Of a stretch of DNA of 51,942 bases, positions 29,927 to 38,179 are shown in pieces (the stretch's first letter is position 1; every line of letters begins with the position of its first letter). The notes beneath the pieces are model-generated. The model made no database searches, was not told the origin of the DNA, and worked only from the letters and a program-made list of their open reading frames with translations. Origin of the DNA: Nitrosomonadales bacterium (GTDB lineage: Bacteria; Pseudomonadota; Gammaproteobacteria; Burkholderiales; Gallionellaceae); contig JACQYW010000018.1 of NCBI GenBank assembly GCA_016208015.1, positions 1-51,942 on the forward strand, read 5' to 3'. The position numbers and the translations under genes were made by a program.

Positions 29927-30154
29927 ATGAAATGCCCTATCTGCAAGCACGGCAACACACATGCGGGAACATCTAGTCTTACGCTGGAGCGAGGTAACTC
30001 CACAGTGGTATTCAAACGAGTACCCGCCGAGGTGTGCGAGAACTGCGGTGAAGTGTTTTATGATGCGACAGTGACCAGCACACTCCTGAAGCAAGCAGAC
30101 CAAGCCGCCAGCGCTGGCGTTGAGATTGATGTCAGGCGTTACGCGGCAGCATAA
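29927..30154 (+). CDS. YgiT/MqsA-type zinc-finger protein, candidate antitoxin
   Basis: A 75-residue protein with an N-terminal zinc-binding domain: CPIC near the start and CENCGEVFYD in the middle, four cysteines in all. This matches the N-terminal domain of MqsA, which binds its toxin. The DNA-binding helix-turn-helix part of MqsA is absent, as in many short YgiT-type proteins paired with DUF4258. It is probably the antitoxin of the preceding gene. Its 3' end overlaps the start of the membrane-protein gene by 26 bp. Confidence 0.85.
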   Translation: MKCPICKHGNTHAGTSSLTLERGNSTVVFKRVPAEVCENCGEVFYDATVTSTLLKQADQAASAGVEIDVRRYAAA

Positions 30155-30743
30155 CGAAGCAATCGTGTTGATGGTGGCAGGCATCCTCCTGCTCGCCCTC
30201 ACCGCCATCCACCCCCACGACTACCCCACTTGGTGGATGGAAGTCGCACCCATCTTCATCGCCGTCCCCATCCTCATCGCCACTTACAGGAACTACACCC
30301 TCACCCCGCTGCTCTATCGCCTGTTGTTCCTGCACGCGCTCATCCTCATGGTCGGCGGCCACTACACCTATGCCGAAGTGCCGCTGGGCTACTGGATGCA
30401 GGACTGGTTCGGCTTCGCGCGCAACAACTACGACAAGATCGGCCACCTCGCCCAAGGCTTCATCCCCGCCATGCTGTTCCGCGAACTGCTGCTGCGCAGC
30501 TCACCATTGAAGCAAGGCAAACTGCTGTTCACGCTGGTCACGGCATCATGCCTGGCCGTCAGCGCGGTGTACGAACTCATCGAATGGGGCGCGGCAGAGA
30601 TGATGGGCCAGGGCGCGGATGCCTTCCTCGGCACACAGGGTTATGCGTGGGATACGCAGTCGGATATGTTGATGGCGTTGATCGGGGCGATTGTGGCGCA
30701 GGTGATGTTGGGGAAGGTGCAGGACAGGCAGTTTCGCAGTTGA
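30129..30743 (+). CDS. DUF2238 (YjdF-like) integral membrane protein
   Basis: A membrane protein of about 204 residues with roughly six hydrophobic segments. The family pattern is present: GGHYTYAEVPLGYW, the middle NNYDKIGHLAQGFIPA, the VSAVYELIEWGAAE stretch, and DTQSDMLMALIGA at the end. Function unknown. The ATG at 30129 is preferred over upstream TTG codons at 30120 and 30126. It overlaps the YgiT gene's end, but belongs to a different, widespread family and is probably not part of the toxin-antitoxin pair. Confidence 0.85.
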   Translation: MSGVTRQHNEAIVLMVAGILLLALTAIHPHDYPTWWMEVAPIFIAVPILIATYRNYTLTPLLYRLLFLHALILMVGGHYTYAEVPLGYWMQDWFGFARNNYDKIGHLAQGFIPAMLFRELLLRSSPLKQGKLLFTLVTASCLAVSAVYELIEWGAAEMMGQGADAFLGTQGYAWDTQSDMLMALIGAIVAQVMLGKVQDRQFRS

Positions 30744-30755
30744 TACCTTAAGTTT

Positions 30756-31286
30756 TTACCTTTGTTTACGTATTTGCATGAACGAGTTGAAAGATTGCAG
30801 TAACTCAGGGTATTGACCATCACGTAAAGCTAAAACGTATCTGTCGAAGTGTTGTTCTGTACATGCAAGAACCCACCATGGATCAACGAAAAGAATTCCG
30901 TTATGAATTCCGAAAGTCGGGAAATCTGGATGGCTATGGTGCAATGCGACTCGACGGAAAATGGCCTCATGAGCAAACCCATGGCGCACCTCAGTAATGT
31001 ACTGTTCACAAACTTCAGAAGATAGCGAAGGAAAAACTTGAGCTAGACCTTTACGTAAGAATGCGGTTTCGTTTCCCTTGCTAGATTTGCCGGATTTGTA
31101 ACATTCAATGGATTCAAAGTACGGCGTTACTAACGCTAGAATGGCAGGGCCAGAATGCTGATTAGGTGCTAATAATCGAGCTTGTTCGAACAGCCATGTT
31201 CGCATTTGATCTTCGAAAATATCAATGTCGTTATATCGACCAGAATTCCAATCTTCTACGGAAATATGCGGGCTGGCGAAGGGCAT
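30756..31286 (-). CDS. AT-rich hypothetical protein with a HEPN-like R-x4-H motif
   Basis: A 176-residue soluble protein that I do not recognise. It is clearly more AT-rich than its neighbours, with different codon use, which suggests recent acquisition. In the middle, EVRHGFAHEAIF contains Arg-x4-His, the catalytic pattern of HEPN-domain RNases, within a sequence that looks mostly helical (FESIECYKSGK before it). HEPN proteins act as toxins or in phage defence, but one motif alone is weak evidence. No partner antitoxin gene lies next to it: ampG is upstream in the same direction (30 bp) and YjdF is convergent. Confidence 0.6.
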   Translation of the reverse strand: MPFASPHISVEDWNSGRYNDIDIFEDQMRTWLFEQARLLAPNQHSGPAILALVTPYFESIECYKSGKSSKGNETAFLRKGLAQVFPSLSSEVCEQYITEVRHGFAHEAIFRRVALHHSHPDFPTFGIHNGILFVDPWWVLACTEQHFDRYVLALRDGQYPELLQSFNSFMQIRKQR

Positions 31287-31315
31287 GCTCTCAACTCAAG
31301 AAATTTGGTGATTAA

Positions 31316-32572
31316 TTACGAAGAGGCTTGTGGTGGCTCACTCCACGGCGCAACCTTCAACAACAGCAACATCCCCGGTATCGCCAGTAGCGCGCAAAGC
31401 AAAAAGAACATCGTCCACCCCATGCTCTCCACCAGCCACCCCGTCGCCGCATTGGCAAAGGTGCGCGGTATTGCCATCAGGCTGGTGAACAGCGCAAACT
31501 GTGTTGCGGTGTAGGCCGGGTGGGTGGTGCGGGCGATGAAGGCGACGAAGGCGACGGTGCCGAGGCCGACGCCCAAGGCTTCGAGTCCGATCACTATGGC
31601 GAGTTGCGCGCGTTCGGCGACGCCGATGACATCGAAATGCCCGAACGAGGCCAGCCAGGCGAAGCCGAAGATGGACACCACCTGTACCACGCCGAACAGC
31701 CACAGCGCGCGGTTGATGCCGATCTTCACCATCCACAGTCCGCCCAGCATGCCGCCGATGATGGAGGGCCACAGGCCGGCGTTCTTGGCGATGAGGCCGA
31801 TGTCGGTCTTGGAGAAGCCCATGTCGAGATAGAACGGCGTGGCGAGTGCGGTGCACATGCTGTCGCCGAGTTTGTAGAACAGCAGGAAGGCCAGCACCAG
31901 CAGCGCACTGTTCCAGCCTTTGCGGGAGATGAATTCGTGGAACGGTTCCACCACGGCTTCGCGCAGGGTCTTGGGCGGCGATGCGCGATGCGGTTCGCTC
32001 ACCATCAGCGTCATCGCCATGCCGGGCAGCATGAACAGCGCGGTGATGATGAACACCGTGCTCCACGGCAGGATGTCGGCGAGGATCAGCGACAGCGAAC
32101 CGGGCACCAGCCCGGCGATGCGGTAGGCGTTGACGTGGATGGCGTTGCCCAGCCCCAGCTCGACATCGTTCAGCAATTCGCGACGGTAGGCATCGAGCGC
32201 GATGTCCTGCGTGGCGGAGAGGAAGGCGAGCAGTGTGCAGAACAGCACGATGGCGGTCATGTCGGTCTGCGGCGAGAAGCCGCCGAGCGTGGCGATCACC
32301 AGCAACAGGCCGATCTGTGTCAGCAGCATCCAGCCGCGCCGGCGGCCCAGTACGGGCAGCACGAAGCGGTCGAGGAACGGTGACCACATAAATTTCCAAG
32401 TGTAGGGGAACTGGATCAGCGCGAACAGGCCGATGGTCTTGAGGTCGATCTGTTCGGTACGCAGCCAGGCGGGGACGAGGTTGAACAGCAGGAACAGCGG
32501 CAGGCCGGAGGTGAAGCCGGTGAAGACGCAGATGAGCATGCGTTTGGTGAAGAGTTGCTGCCAGACGGTCAT
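31316..32572 (-). CDS. ampG: AmpG-like MFS transporter
   Basis: A 418-residue, 12-helix major facilitator protein. The N-terminus FTSGLPLFLLFNLVPAWLR followed by LIQFPYTWKFMWSPFLDRF is the AmpG signature; AmpG imports anhydro-muropeptides released in cell wall turnover for recycling. The central loop and the second six helices are complete. The start is an ATG at 32572, just inside a REP-like repeat's edge. No other recycling gene is adjacent, so the substrate is by family similarity only. Confidence 0.85.
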   Translation of the reverse strand: MTVWQQLFTKRMLICVFTGFTSGLPLFLLFNLVPAWLRTEQIDLKTIGLFALIQFPYTWKFMWSPFLDRFVLPVLGRRRGWMLLTQIGLLLVIATLGGFSPQTDMTAIVLFCTLLAFLSATQDIALDAYRRELLNDVELGLGNAIHVNAYRIAGLVPGSLSLILADILPWSTVFIITALFMLPGMAMTLMVSEPHRASPPKTLREAVVEPFHEFISRKGWNSALLVLAFLLFYKLGDSMCTALATPFYLDMGFSKTDIGLIAKNAGLWPSIIGGMLGGLWMVKIGINRALWLFGVVQVVSIFGFAWLASFGHFDVIGVAERAQLAIVIGLEALGVGLGTVAFVAFIARTTHPAYTATQFALFTSLMAIPRTFANAATGWLVESMGWTMFFLLCALLAIPGMLLLLKVAPWSEPPQASS

Positions 32573-32580
32573 ACTTGCTC

Positions 32581-32648
32581 GTCATTCCGGCGAAGGCCGG
32601 AATCCAGCGATTGTTTAGGACTGGACACCGGCCTTCGCCGGTGTGACG
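32581..32648. repeat. REP-like paired palindromic repeat
   Basis: Two arms of 27 bp in opposite orientation flank a 13-bp spacer. Each arm contains the palindrome-rich core CCGGCGAAGGCCGG or its complement, with outer GTCATT and CCAG ends. The arrangement forms a strong cruciform or mRNA hairpin between ampG and metW. A related copy lies at 50485-50660. Confidence 0.85.
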
Positions 32649-32662
32649 AACGAGAAGTCATG

Positions 32663-33268
32663 TTATGCATCGCGCCGGAACCGGTACACCGCCGTGCTGC
32701 CACGCAGGTTGGGCATCACCTGTATGTCATGGCCTTCGCTCATCACATGCCGGCCGAGGATGCGGATTCCCAGATGCGCGCAAAGGATCTCGAAATCGTC
32801 CAGCGTGCACAGGTGCACGTTCGGCGTGTCGTACCACTGGTAGGGCAGTTCGCTCGAGACGGGCATGTTGCCGAGCAGTACTTGCAGACGGTTCTTCCAG
32901 TGGCCGAAGTTGGGGAAGCTGACGATGCCCTCGCGGCCGACACGCACGATCTCTTTCATCAGCGCTTCGGTGTGGCGCGTGGCCTGCAGGGTCTGCGACA
33001 GGATGACGTAGTCGAACGAGGCATCCTCGAAATCGGCAAGGCCGGAATCCAGGTCGTTCTGGATCACGTTGACGTTGTTGGCGATGCAGGCGGCGATGTT
33101 CTGGTCGCTGATCTCGACGCCGTAACCGCGCACTTCGCGCGTCTCGCGGAGGTAGCGCAACAGGCTGCCGTCGCCGCAACCGAGGTCGAGTACGGAAGAA
33201 CCTTGCGGTATCCATGCCGCGATGGCGGCGAAATCGGGGCGGGATTGGATGATGGAAGTGTTCATCAT
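32663..33268 (-). CDS. metW: Methionine biosynthesis protein MetW
   Basis: A 201-residue protein of the MetW methyltransferase-like family. The N-terminal part has a SAM-like glycine motif [15 protein letters not shown], then [13 protein letters not shown] and [13 protein letters not shown]. MetW pairs with the MetX acyltransferase in betaproteobacteria, and the two are thought to form a complex needed for homoserine acylation. The ATG at 33268 overlaps the metX stop by four bases (ATGA), so synthesis is coupled. An upstream GTG at 33274 is less likely. Confidence 0.94.
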   Translation of the reverse strand: MMNTSIIQSRPDFAAIAAWIPQGSSVLDLGCGDGSLLRYLRETREVRGYGVEISDQNIAACIANNVNVIQNDLDSGLADFEDASFDYVILSQTLQATRHTEALMKEIVRVGREGIVSFPNFGHWKNRLQVLLGNMPVSSELPYQWYDTPNVHLCTLDDFEILCAHLGIRILGRHVMSEGHDIQVMPNLRGSTAVYRFRRDA

Positions 33269-34395
33269 GCGCACTCCTCTGCGATGCGGTTGAGGTAATT
33301 GCGCATCACCGCGAAATACTGCTCATCCTCCATCAGGAACGAATCATGTCCATGCTGCGATGAAATTTCAGCGTAGCTCACATCGCGCTTGTTGTGCAGC
33401 AGTGCATGCACGATCTCGCGCGAACGTCCCGGCGAGAAGCGCCAGTCGGTAGTGAACGACACCACCAGGAACTTGGCCTTGGCGGCGGCGAAGGCACGGT
33501 TCAGGTTGCCGTCGAGGTCGCGCGCGGGGTCGAAATAATCCAGCGCCTTGGTCATCAGCAGATAGGTGTTGGCATCGAAATAGGCGGCGAACTTGTCGCC
33601 CTGGTAGCGCAGATAGGATTCGATCTGGAACTCGATGTCGTAGCTGAAATTCAGTTTGCCGTGGCGCAGCTCGCGGCCGAACTTGTCCGCCATCGCGTCA
33701 TCGGAAAGATAGGTGATGTGTCCCAGCATGCGTGCCAGGCGCAAGCCGCGCGTCGGCACCACGCCGTGCAGGTAAAAATCGCCGTTGTAGAAATCGGGGT
33801 CGGTCAGGATGGCACTGCGCGCCACGTCGTTGAAGGCGATGTTCTGCGCGGTCAGGTGCGGCGCCGAGGCGATGGCCAGTACATTCCGCACGCGCTCGGG
33901 ATAGGACAGCGCCCACTGCATCGCCTGCATGCCGCCGAGGCTGCCGCCGATGACGGCGGCGAATTGCGCGATGCCGAGCTTGTCGGCCAGGCGCGCCTGC
34001 GATGCCACCCAATCTTCCACCGTGATGACTGGAAAGCTCGCACCGTAAGGCTTGCCGGTCTCGGGGTCGATGCTCGAAGGCCCGGTGGAGCCGTGACAAC
34101 CACCGAGGTTGTTCAAACCGACGACGAAGAACTTGTCGGTGTCGATGGGCTTGCCCGGTCCCACCATGTTGTCCCACCAGCCGACGTTCTTGGCATCGCC
34201 GGCATAGCAGCCCGCGACATGGTGATGGCCGGACAGAGCGTGGCAGATCAGGATGGCGTTGGACTTGCCGGCATTCAGCGTGCCGTAGGTCTCGTACATC
34301 AGTTCATAGCGCGGCAGTACCGCGCCGCTCTTGAATTGCAGCGGTGTATCAAAGGTGGCGCGCTGAGCGCTGATGATGCCGACAGATGTATTCAT
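33265..34395 (-). CDS. metX: Homoserine O-acyltransferase (MetX)
   Basis: Activates homoserine for methionine synthesis by transferring an acetyl or succinyl group. It is an alpha/beta-hydrolase of about 376 residues with the nucleophile motif [25 protein letters not shown] and the C-terminal [13 protein letters not shown] with the catalytic His. The start [12 protein letters not shown] at 34395 is chosen because it follows a GGGA ribosome site and lies just after the terminator of the leader. Whether it uses acetyl- or succinyl-CoA cannot be told here; betaproteobacterial MetX with MetW often uses succinyl-CoA. Confidence 0.95.
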   Translation of the reverse strand: MNTSVGIISAQRATFDTPLQFKSGAVLPRYELMYETYGTLNAGKSNAILICHALSGHHHVAGCYAGDAKNVGWWDNMVGPGKPIDTDKFFVVGLNNLGGCHGSTGPSSIDPETGKPYGASFPVITVEDWVASQARLADKLGIAQFAAVIGGSLGGMQAMQWALSYPERVRNVLAIASAPHLTAQNIAFNDVARSAILTDPDFYNGDFYLHGVVPTRGLRLARMLGHITYLSDDAMADKFGRELRHGKLNFSYDIEFQIESYLRYQGDKFAAYFDANTYLLMTKALDYFDPARDLDGNLNRAFAAAKAKFLVVSFTTDWRFSPGRSREIVHALLHNKRDVSYAEISSQHGHDSFLMEDEQYFAVMRNYLNRIAEECA

Positions 34396-34402
34396 ATTTC
34401 CC

Positions 34403-34440
34403 AAAAGAAAAACCCGCACAGCTTGGGCTAGAGCGGGTCT
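34403..34440 (-). terminator. Intrinsic terminator in the metX leader
   Basis: On the minus strand ACCCGC (34438-34433) pairs with GCGGGT (34417-34412) and is followed by a T-rich run (TTTTTCTTTT). It lies between the riboswitch and the metX ATG, so it can stop transcription before the gene when S-adenosylmethionine is bound. Confidence 0.8.
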
Positions 34441-34443
34441 TCT

Positions 34444-34496
34444 CGCTTTAGCTGGTATGTTTTACGTGCCCCGCAAGCTGAACTCAAATCGGCACC
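34444..34496 (-). ncRNA. SAM-II-type riboswitch upstream of metX
   Basis: On the minus strand the leader holds, in order, the P1 arm GGTGCC, the conserved GATTTGA, the GCTTGC element, the P1 partner GGCAC, the A-rich GTAAAACA stretch and the 3' AGCTAAAG. These are the conserved blocks of the SAM-II (metA/metX) aptamer; loop GCT can pair with the 3' AGC to form its pseudoknot. It precedes a homoserine acyltransferase gene, the classic SAM-II target. An intrinsic terminator follows, in place of the more common direct masking of the ribosome site. Confidence 0.85.
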
Positions 34497-34503
34497 GGAC
34501 TGA

Positions 34504-34532
34504 AGTGTCCGTGTTTTGCAGAAAGCTGTCAA
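34504..34532 (-). promoter_or_regulatory. Candidate metX promoter
   Basis: On the minus strand a perfect -35 TTGACA (34532-34527) lies 17 bp from GACACT (34509-34504). The predicted start falls at about 34497, exactly at the first base of the riboswitch P1 arm. The -10 box is weak. Confidence 0.5.
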
Positions 34533-34541
34533 CCACAGGCC

Positions 34542-36269
34542 TTATATGGCATTCAGCTTGTCCAGCAGGTCGCGTATCTTCATCGGGTCGTCGGCGCGCA
34601 TGATCTTTTGCACCAGCGGAGTGATCTCCGGCAGGCTGGTGGTGAGCACGCGCTGTTTGGTGCCGAGCAGTTGCGCCGGATGCATGGAGAACTGGCGCAG
34701 GCCAAGGCCAAGCAGCAAACGGGTGTAGGCCAGTTCGCCGGCCATCTCGCCGCACACCGAGACCGGCACACCGGCCTTGTTCGCGCTGCCGATGACGAGC
34801 GCCAACAGTTGCAACACGGCGGGATGCAGCGGGTCGTACAGGTGCGCGACCTCTTCGTCGGTACGGTCGATCGCCAGTGTGTACTGGATCAGGTCGTTGG
34901 TGCCGATGGAGAGGAAGTCCAGCTTCTTGATGAAGGAGTTGAGCGCCAGCGCCGCGGCAGGGATCTCGATCATGCCGCCGATCGCCACGTTGGGGTTGTA
35001 GGCGATACCCTGGTTGGCGAGACTCTGTTTCGCACCTTCGATGAATTGCAGCGTCTGGTTGATCTCGGCGACGCCGGAGAGCATGGGCACGAGGATCTTC
35101 AGGTTGCCGTAGGCCGAGGCACGCAGCAGCGCGCGCAGCTGCGTGCGGAACAGTTGCGGTTCAGCCAGACACAGACGAATGGCGCGCAGGCCCAGCGCCG
35201 GATTGCTGGCGACGCGCGTCACACCTTTGAGTTGTTTGTCCGCGCCAAGGTCGTAGGTGCGGATAGTGACCGGCAGGCCGTCCATGCCCTCGATCACTTC
35301 GCGATAGGCGTTGAACTGCTCTTCCTCGTCCGGCAGCACGTCGCGGTTGAGGAACAGGAACTCGCTGCGGAACAGGCCGATGCCGGTGGCGCCGTTCTCT
35401 TTCACGACCGGCAAGTCGTGCGGCATCTCGATGTTGGCGTGCAATTCGATATGCGTGCCGTCCAGCGTATCGGCATGCGCGGTCTTGAGGCGTTTGAGTT
35501 TCTGGCGCTCAAGTTCCCACTGGCTCTTGCGCAGCCTGTATTCGGCCAGCAGGTGTTTGTCCGGATCGACGATGACCACGCCCTGTTCGCCATCGACGAT
35601 GAGCAGGTCGTTGTCCTTGATGAGTTCGCGCGCATGGTGCAGACCGACCACGCAAGGCGTGTTGAGGCCGCGGGCGACGATGGCGGTGTGCGAGGTCGTG
35701 CCGCCCAGGTCGGTCAGGATGCCGGAGAACTGGTGCGGCTTGAGCTGGATCAGGTCGGCAGGACTGACGTCGTGCGCGACCAGGATCATCTCGACATCGT
35801 GCTTGGCCGCAGGCGGGACATGGCCGGACTGGCCGTTGAGCACCTTCAGCACGCGCTCGACCACCTGCATCACATCGGTCTTGCGTTCGCGCAGATAGCT
35901 GTCTTCAAATGCTTCGAACTGGGCGACCAACTCGTCCATTTGCGATTTCAACGCCCACTCGGCATTGCAATGCTCGGTCTTCACCATTTCGCGCGCGGCA
36001 TGGCTGATGTGTTCGTCGCCCAAGATCATCAGGTGCAGGTCGAGGAAGGCGTCGAATTCGGCGGCGGCTTGTTGCGGGCGCAACTGGCGCAGTGCGGCCA
36101 GTTCCTTGCGCGTGGCTTCCAGTGCGGCATCCAGACGGTCGACCTCTTCGCCCACCAGATTCTTGGGCAGCACATAGTGCGACACTTCCAGCGAAGTGTT
36201 CGACACCAGGTGGGCATGGCCGATGGCGATGCCGCTGGAGACGGGGGAACCGTGTAAGGTAAAACTCAC
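34542..36269 (-). CDS. ptsI: PTS enzyme I (GTG start)
   Basis: Phosphoenolpyruvate-protein phosphotransferase, 575 residues. The phosphorylated histidine lies in GGTTSHTAIVARGLNTPCVVG, and the PEP-binding domain has LFRSEFLFL and DFLSIGTNDLIQYTLA. It transfers phosphate from PEP to HPr. It starts with GTG overlapping the ptsH stop (GTGA), with GGAG upstream. No sugar-specific EIIB or EIIC genes are present, so this PTS is probably regulatory and does not transport sugar. Confidence 0.96.
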   Translation of the reverse strand: MSFTLHGSPVSSGIAIGHAHLVSNTSLEVSHYVLPKNLVGEEVDRLDAALEATRKELAALRQLRPQQAAAEFDAFLDLHLMILGDEHISHAAREMVKTEHCNAEWALKSQMDELVAQFEAFEDSYLRERKTDVMQVVERVLKVLNGQSGHVPPAAKHDVEMILVAHDVSPADLIQLKPHQFSGILTDLGGTTSHTAIVARGLNTPCVVGLHHARELIKDNDLLIVDGEQGVVIVDPDKHLLAEYRLRKSQWELERQKLKRLKTAHADTLDGTHIELHANIEMPHDLPVVKENGATGIGLFRSEFLFLNRDVLPDEEEQFNAYREVIEGMDGLPVTIRTYDLGADKQLKGVTRVASNPALGLRAIRLCLAEPQLFRTQLRALLRASAYGNLKILVPMLSGVAEINQTLQFIEGAKQSLANQGIAYNPNVAIGGMIEIPAAALALNSFIKKLDFLSIGTNDLIQYTLAIDRTDEEVAHLYDPLHPAVLQLLALVIGSANKAGVPVSVCGEMAGELAYTRLLLGLGLRQFSMHPAQLLGTKQRVLTTSLPEITPLVQKIMRADDPMKIRDLLDKLNAI

Positions 36270-36535
36270 TCGCCTTCTCCGAAGTAGTCGTTAATGAGTG
36301 CAATAAGGGCAGCCATCGCTTCCTGTTCTTTTTCGCCGGTCGTCTCGATGTTGATGGTCGAGCCTTTGGCGGCCGCCAGCATCATCACGCCCATGATGCT
36401 TTTCGCGTTTACACGGCGCCCGTTGCGCGACAGCCACACTTCGCAGGGATACTGCGAGGCGAGCTGGGTGAGTTTGGCGGATGCGCGGGCATGCAGCCCG
36501 AGCTTGTTAATGATTTGCGCATCTTGTTGCAGCAT
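36266..36535 (-). CDS. ptsH: HPr phosphocarrier
   Basis: An 89-residue HPr. With the start at 36535 the phosphorylated histidine is His15 (GLHARAS) and the regulatory serine is Ser46 (AKSIMG), exactly the family numbering; a start at 36553 would shift both by six. The presence of Ser46 and its surroundings suggests possible control by an HPr kinase, common in betaproteobacteria, though no such gene is in the window. It overlaps the EIIA gene by 29 bp and ptsI by four. Confidence 0.95.
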   Translation of the reverse strand: MLQQDAQIINKLGLHARASAKLTQLASQYPCEVWLSRNGRRVNAKSIMGVMMLAAAKGSTINIETTGEKEQEAMAALIALINDYFGEGE

Positions 36536-36929
36536 CTGAGCCTTCCGAATCAATGGTAACGATACATTCCTTGCCGCCTTCCAGCGCGCGTAGCACGAGC
36601 TCCGGCAGCGGTTTGTTGGTATAGCAGGCCACGCGCAGCAGCATGGGCAGGTTCACGCCGGCCACGCCTTCGATGCGTCCTGGTATGCAGAGCCGCTTGG
36701 CGATGTTGCAGGGCGTCGCCCCGTACACATCGGACAACAGCAGCACGCCGTTGCCGGTGTCGAGCTGCGCGATGAGCGTGCTGGCCTCGGCCTCTTTGCC
36801 GGCCGGGTCGTCATCGGCAAGAACAGACAGTGCCTTGAGGTGCGGCGGAACTTTTCCCAATACATGGCGGATGCAATCGATCAGGCTGTCGCCCAGACCG
36901 TTATGCGTGATAAGCAGGATACCGACCAA
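36507..36929 (-). CDS. PTS EIIA of the mannose family (TTG start)
   Basis: A 140-residue mannose-family EIIA with the phosphorylated His9 in LLITHNGLG and the later SDVYGATPCNIA and GVNLPMLLR motifs. It starts with TTG directly after the stop of the upstream small membrane protein gene, with a GGAG site about 10 bases ahead. Orphan EIIA-Man proteins of betaproteobacteria take part in regulatory phosphate flow, not transport. Its order EIIA-HPr-EI is the usual one next to gsh genes. Confidence 0.93.
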   Translation of the reverse strand: MVGILLITHNGLGDSLIDCIRHVLGKVPPHLKALSVLADDDPAGKEAEASTLIAQLDTGNGVLLLSDVYGATPCNIAKRLCIPGRIEGVAGVNLPMLLRVACYTNKPLPELVLRALEGGKECIVTIDSEGSDAATRCANH

Positions 36930-37130
36930 TCAATACACTCCCATTAAATATCCCAGCACTGTCACGACGAGCAGCAGCACGATGGAGCCATAGAGCAGGA
37001 TGTTGCGTACAGCCGCCGCCTTGGCCGCGTCGTCCCGATTCGATTCGTCGACGAGCACTCCGATCTTTTTCAGCGCATGCAGCCCTGTCGTGCGGCGGAT
37101 GTTCTGCTGCAGGGGATCGTCATGGCTCAT
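36930..37130 (-). CDS. Small single-pass membrane protein of unknown function
   Basis: A 66-residue protein. Residues 1-40 are polar and charged (start MSHDDPLQQNIRR) and residues about 44-64 form one strong membrane helix (ILLYGSIVLLLVVTVLGYLM). I cannot assign it to a family. It overlaps apbE by four bases (ATGA) and abuts EIIA, so it is cotranslated with both. It could anchor or regulate ApbE or the phosphorelay at the membrane, but this is speculation. Confidence 0.8.
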   Translation of the reverse strand: MSHDDPLQQNIRRTTGLHALKKIGVLVDESNRDDAAKAAAVRNILLYGSIVLLLVVTVLGYLMGVY

Positions 37131-38179
37131 GGTGCAACCTCGCGGCGGGTGGACTCATCCGTGAATTTTAGCCGTTTCTGCATGGCAGCGGTGAGATGCA
37201 CCATGCCTTGCCCGTCGATCAGCAGGGCTTCTTCGAGCTGCATCTTGCGTACCGCATCCAGCCAGCCCTGTGCGCGGGAGATGAAAAGCGGCTTCGAGTT
37301 GGAGTCCGACCGCAATCCCGCATGTTCGCCACGGGTGAGGATGGTGACTGCCTGTACGTCCTGCACGGGGTAGCCGCTGCGCGGGTCGATCAGATGGCAA
37401 TAGCGTTTGCCGTCCAACTCGAAATAACGCTGGTAGTCGCCCGAAGTGCCGACGGCTTCGCCGTCGCGCAGTTCCAGAATGGCGAGCGGCCCCGGCTTGC
37501 GCGGGTGCTGGATACCCACCGTCCACGGGCGCGAACCACGCGTGCCCAGCGCCATCACATTGCCGCCGATGTTGATGAGCGCGTTGTGGATGCCCTGCTC
37601 TTTGAGGATGCTGGCGGCGCGGTCAAGCGCGTAACCTTTCGCGTAGCCGCCGAGATCGAGCTTGACCGAGCGGTTTCGGCTGTAAACAGGCACGGGCAGC
37701 TTACTTGAATAGGGTTCGAGCGAACGAAGATCACTCATCTGCGGATTCGTCTTCACCAGCGCGGCGACTTTTTTTGCGTCCGGCAACACGGCTTGGAAAT
37801 CCTCGGCCTGAAAACCCCAGGTCTGGATGAGCTTGCCGATGGCCGGGTTGAACAAACCATCCGATTGCGCCGAGACAAGTGCGGCATCCTTCAGCATCTC
37901 TGCCAGCTCGGGCGAGACTTGCATGTGCTTGCCCTGCGCGATGGCCGCATTCAATGAACTCAACTCGGAAGGTTTCCATGCATGCAGCATGTCGTGCAGG
38001 CGCTGGAACTCGTGCATCACGGCGATGGTCGCTTGCCGCGCCCTGGCCTCGTCCTCGCCGTAGATGCTCACATCCACCTGCGTGCCGAACACGTAGGCCT
38101 GCTCCTGATAGAACGGTTCCTTGCTGCAGGCAGTCAGCAGCAATGCCAGCGCCAACAGCAGCAGACGGCCCAGCATCAT
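37127..38179 (-). CDS. apbE: FAD:protein FMN transferase ApbE, lipoprotein
   Basis: Attaches FMN covalently to threonines of membrane flavoproteins such as NqrB or RnfG. The signal peptide ends in a lipobox (LLLTAC, then SKEP), so it is a lipoprotein facing the periplasm. The core has KLDLGGYAKGYALDRA, NIGGNVMALG, and the metal-binding HLIDPRSGYPV and ADAL-like late part. The 350-residue length is normal. The ATG overlaps the gshA stop (ATGATGA). No target flavoprotein genes (nqr, rnf, nos) are in the window. Confidence 0.93.
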   Translation of the reverse strand: MMLGRLLLLALALLLTACSKEPFYQEQAYVFGTQVDVSIYGEDEARARQATIAVMHEFQRLHDMLHAWKPSELSSLNAAIAQGKHMQVSPELAEMLKDAALVSAQSDGLFNPAIGKLIQTWGFQAEDFQAVLPDAKKVAALVKTNPQMSDLRSLEPYSSKLPVPVYSRNRSVKLDLGGYAKGYALDRAASILKEQGIHNALINIGGNVMALGTRGSRPWTVGIQHPRKPGPLAILELRDGEAVGTSGDYQRYFELDGKRYCHLIDPRSGYPVQDVQAVTILTRGEHAGLRSDSNSKPLFISRAQGWLDAVRKMQLEEALLIDGQGMVHLTAAMQKRLKFTDESTRREVAP

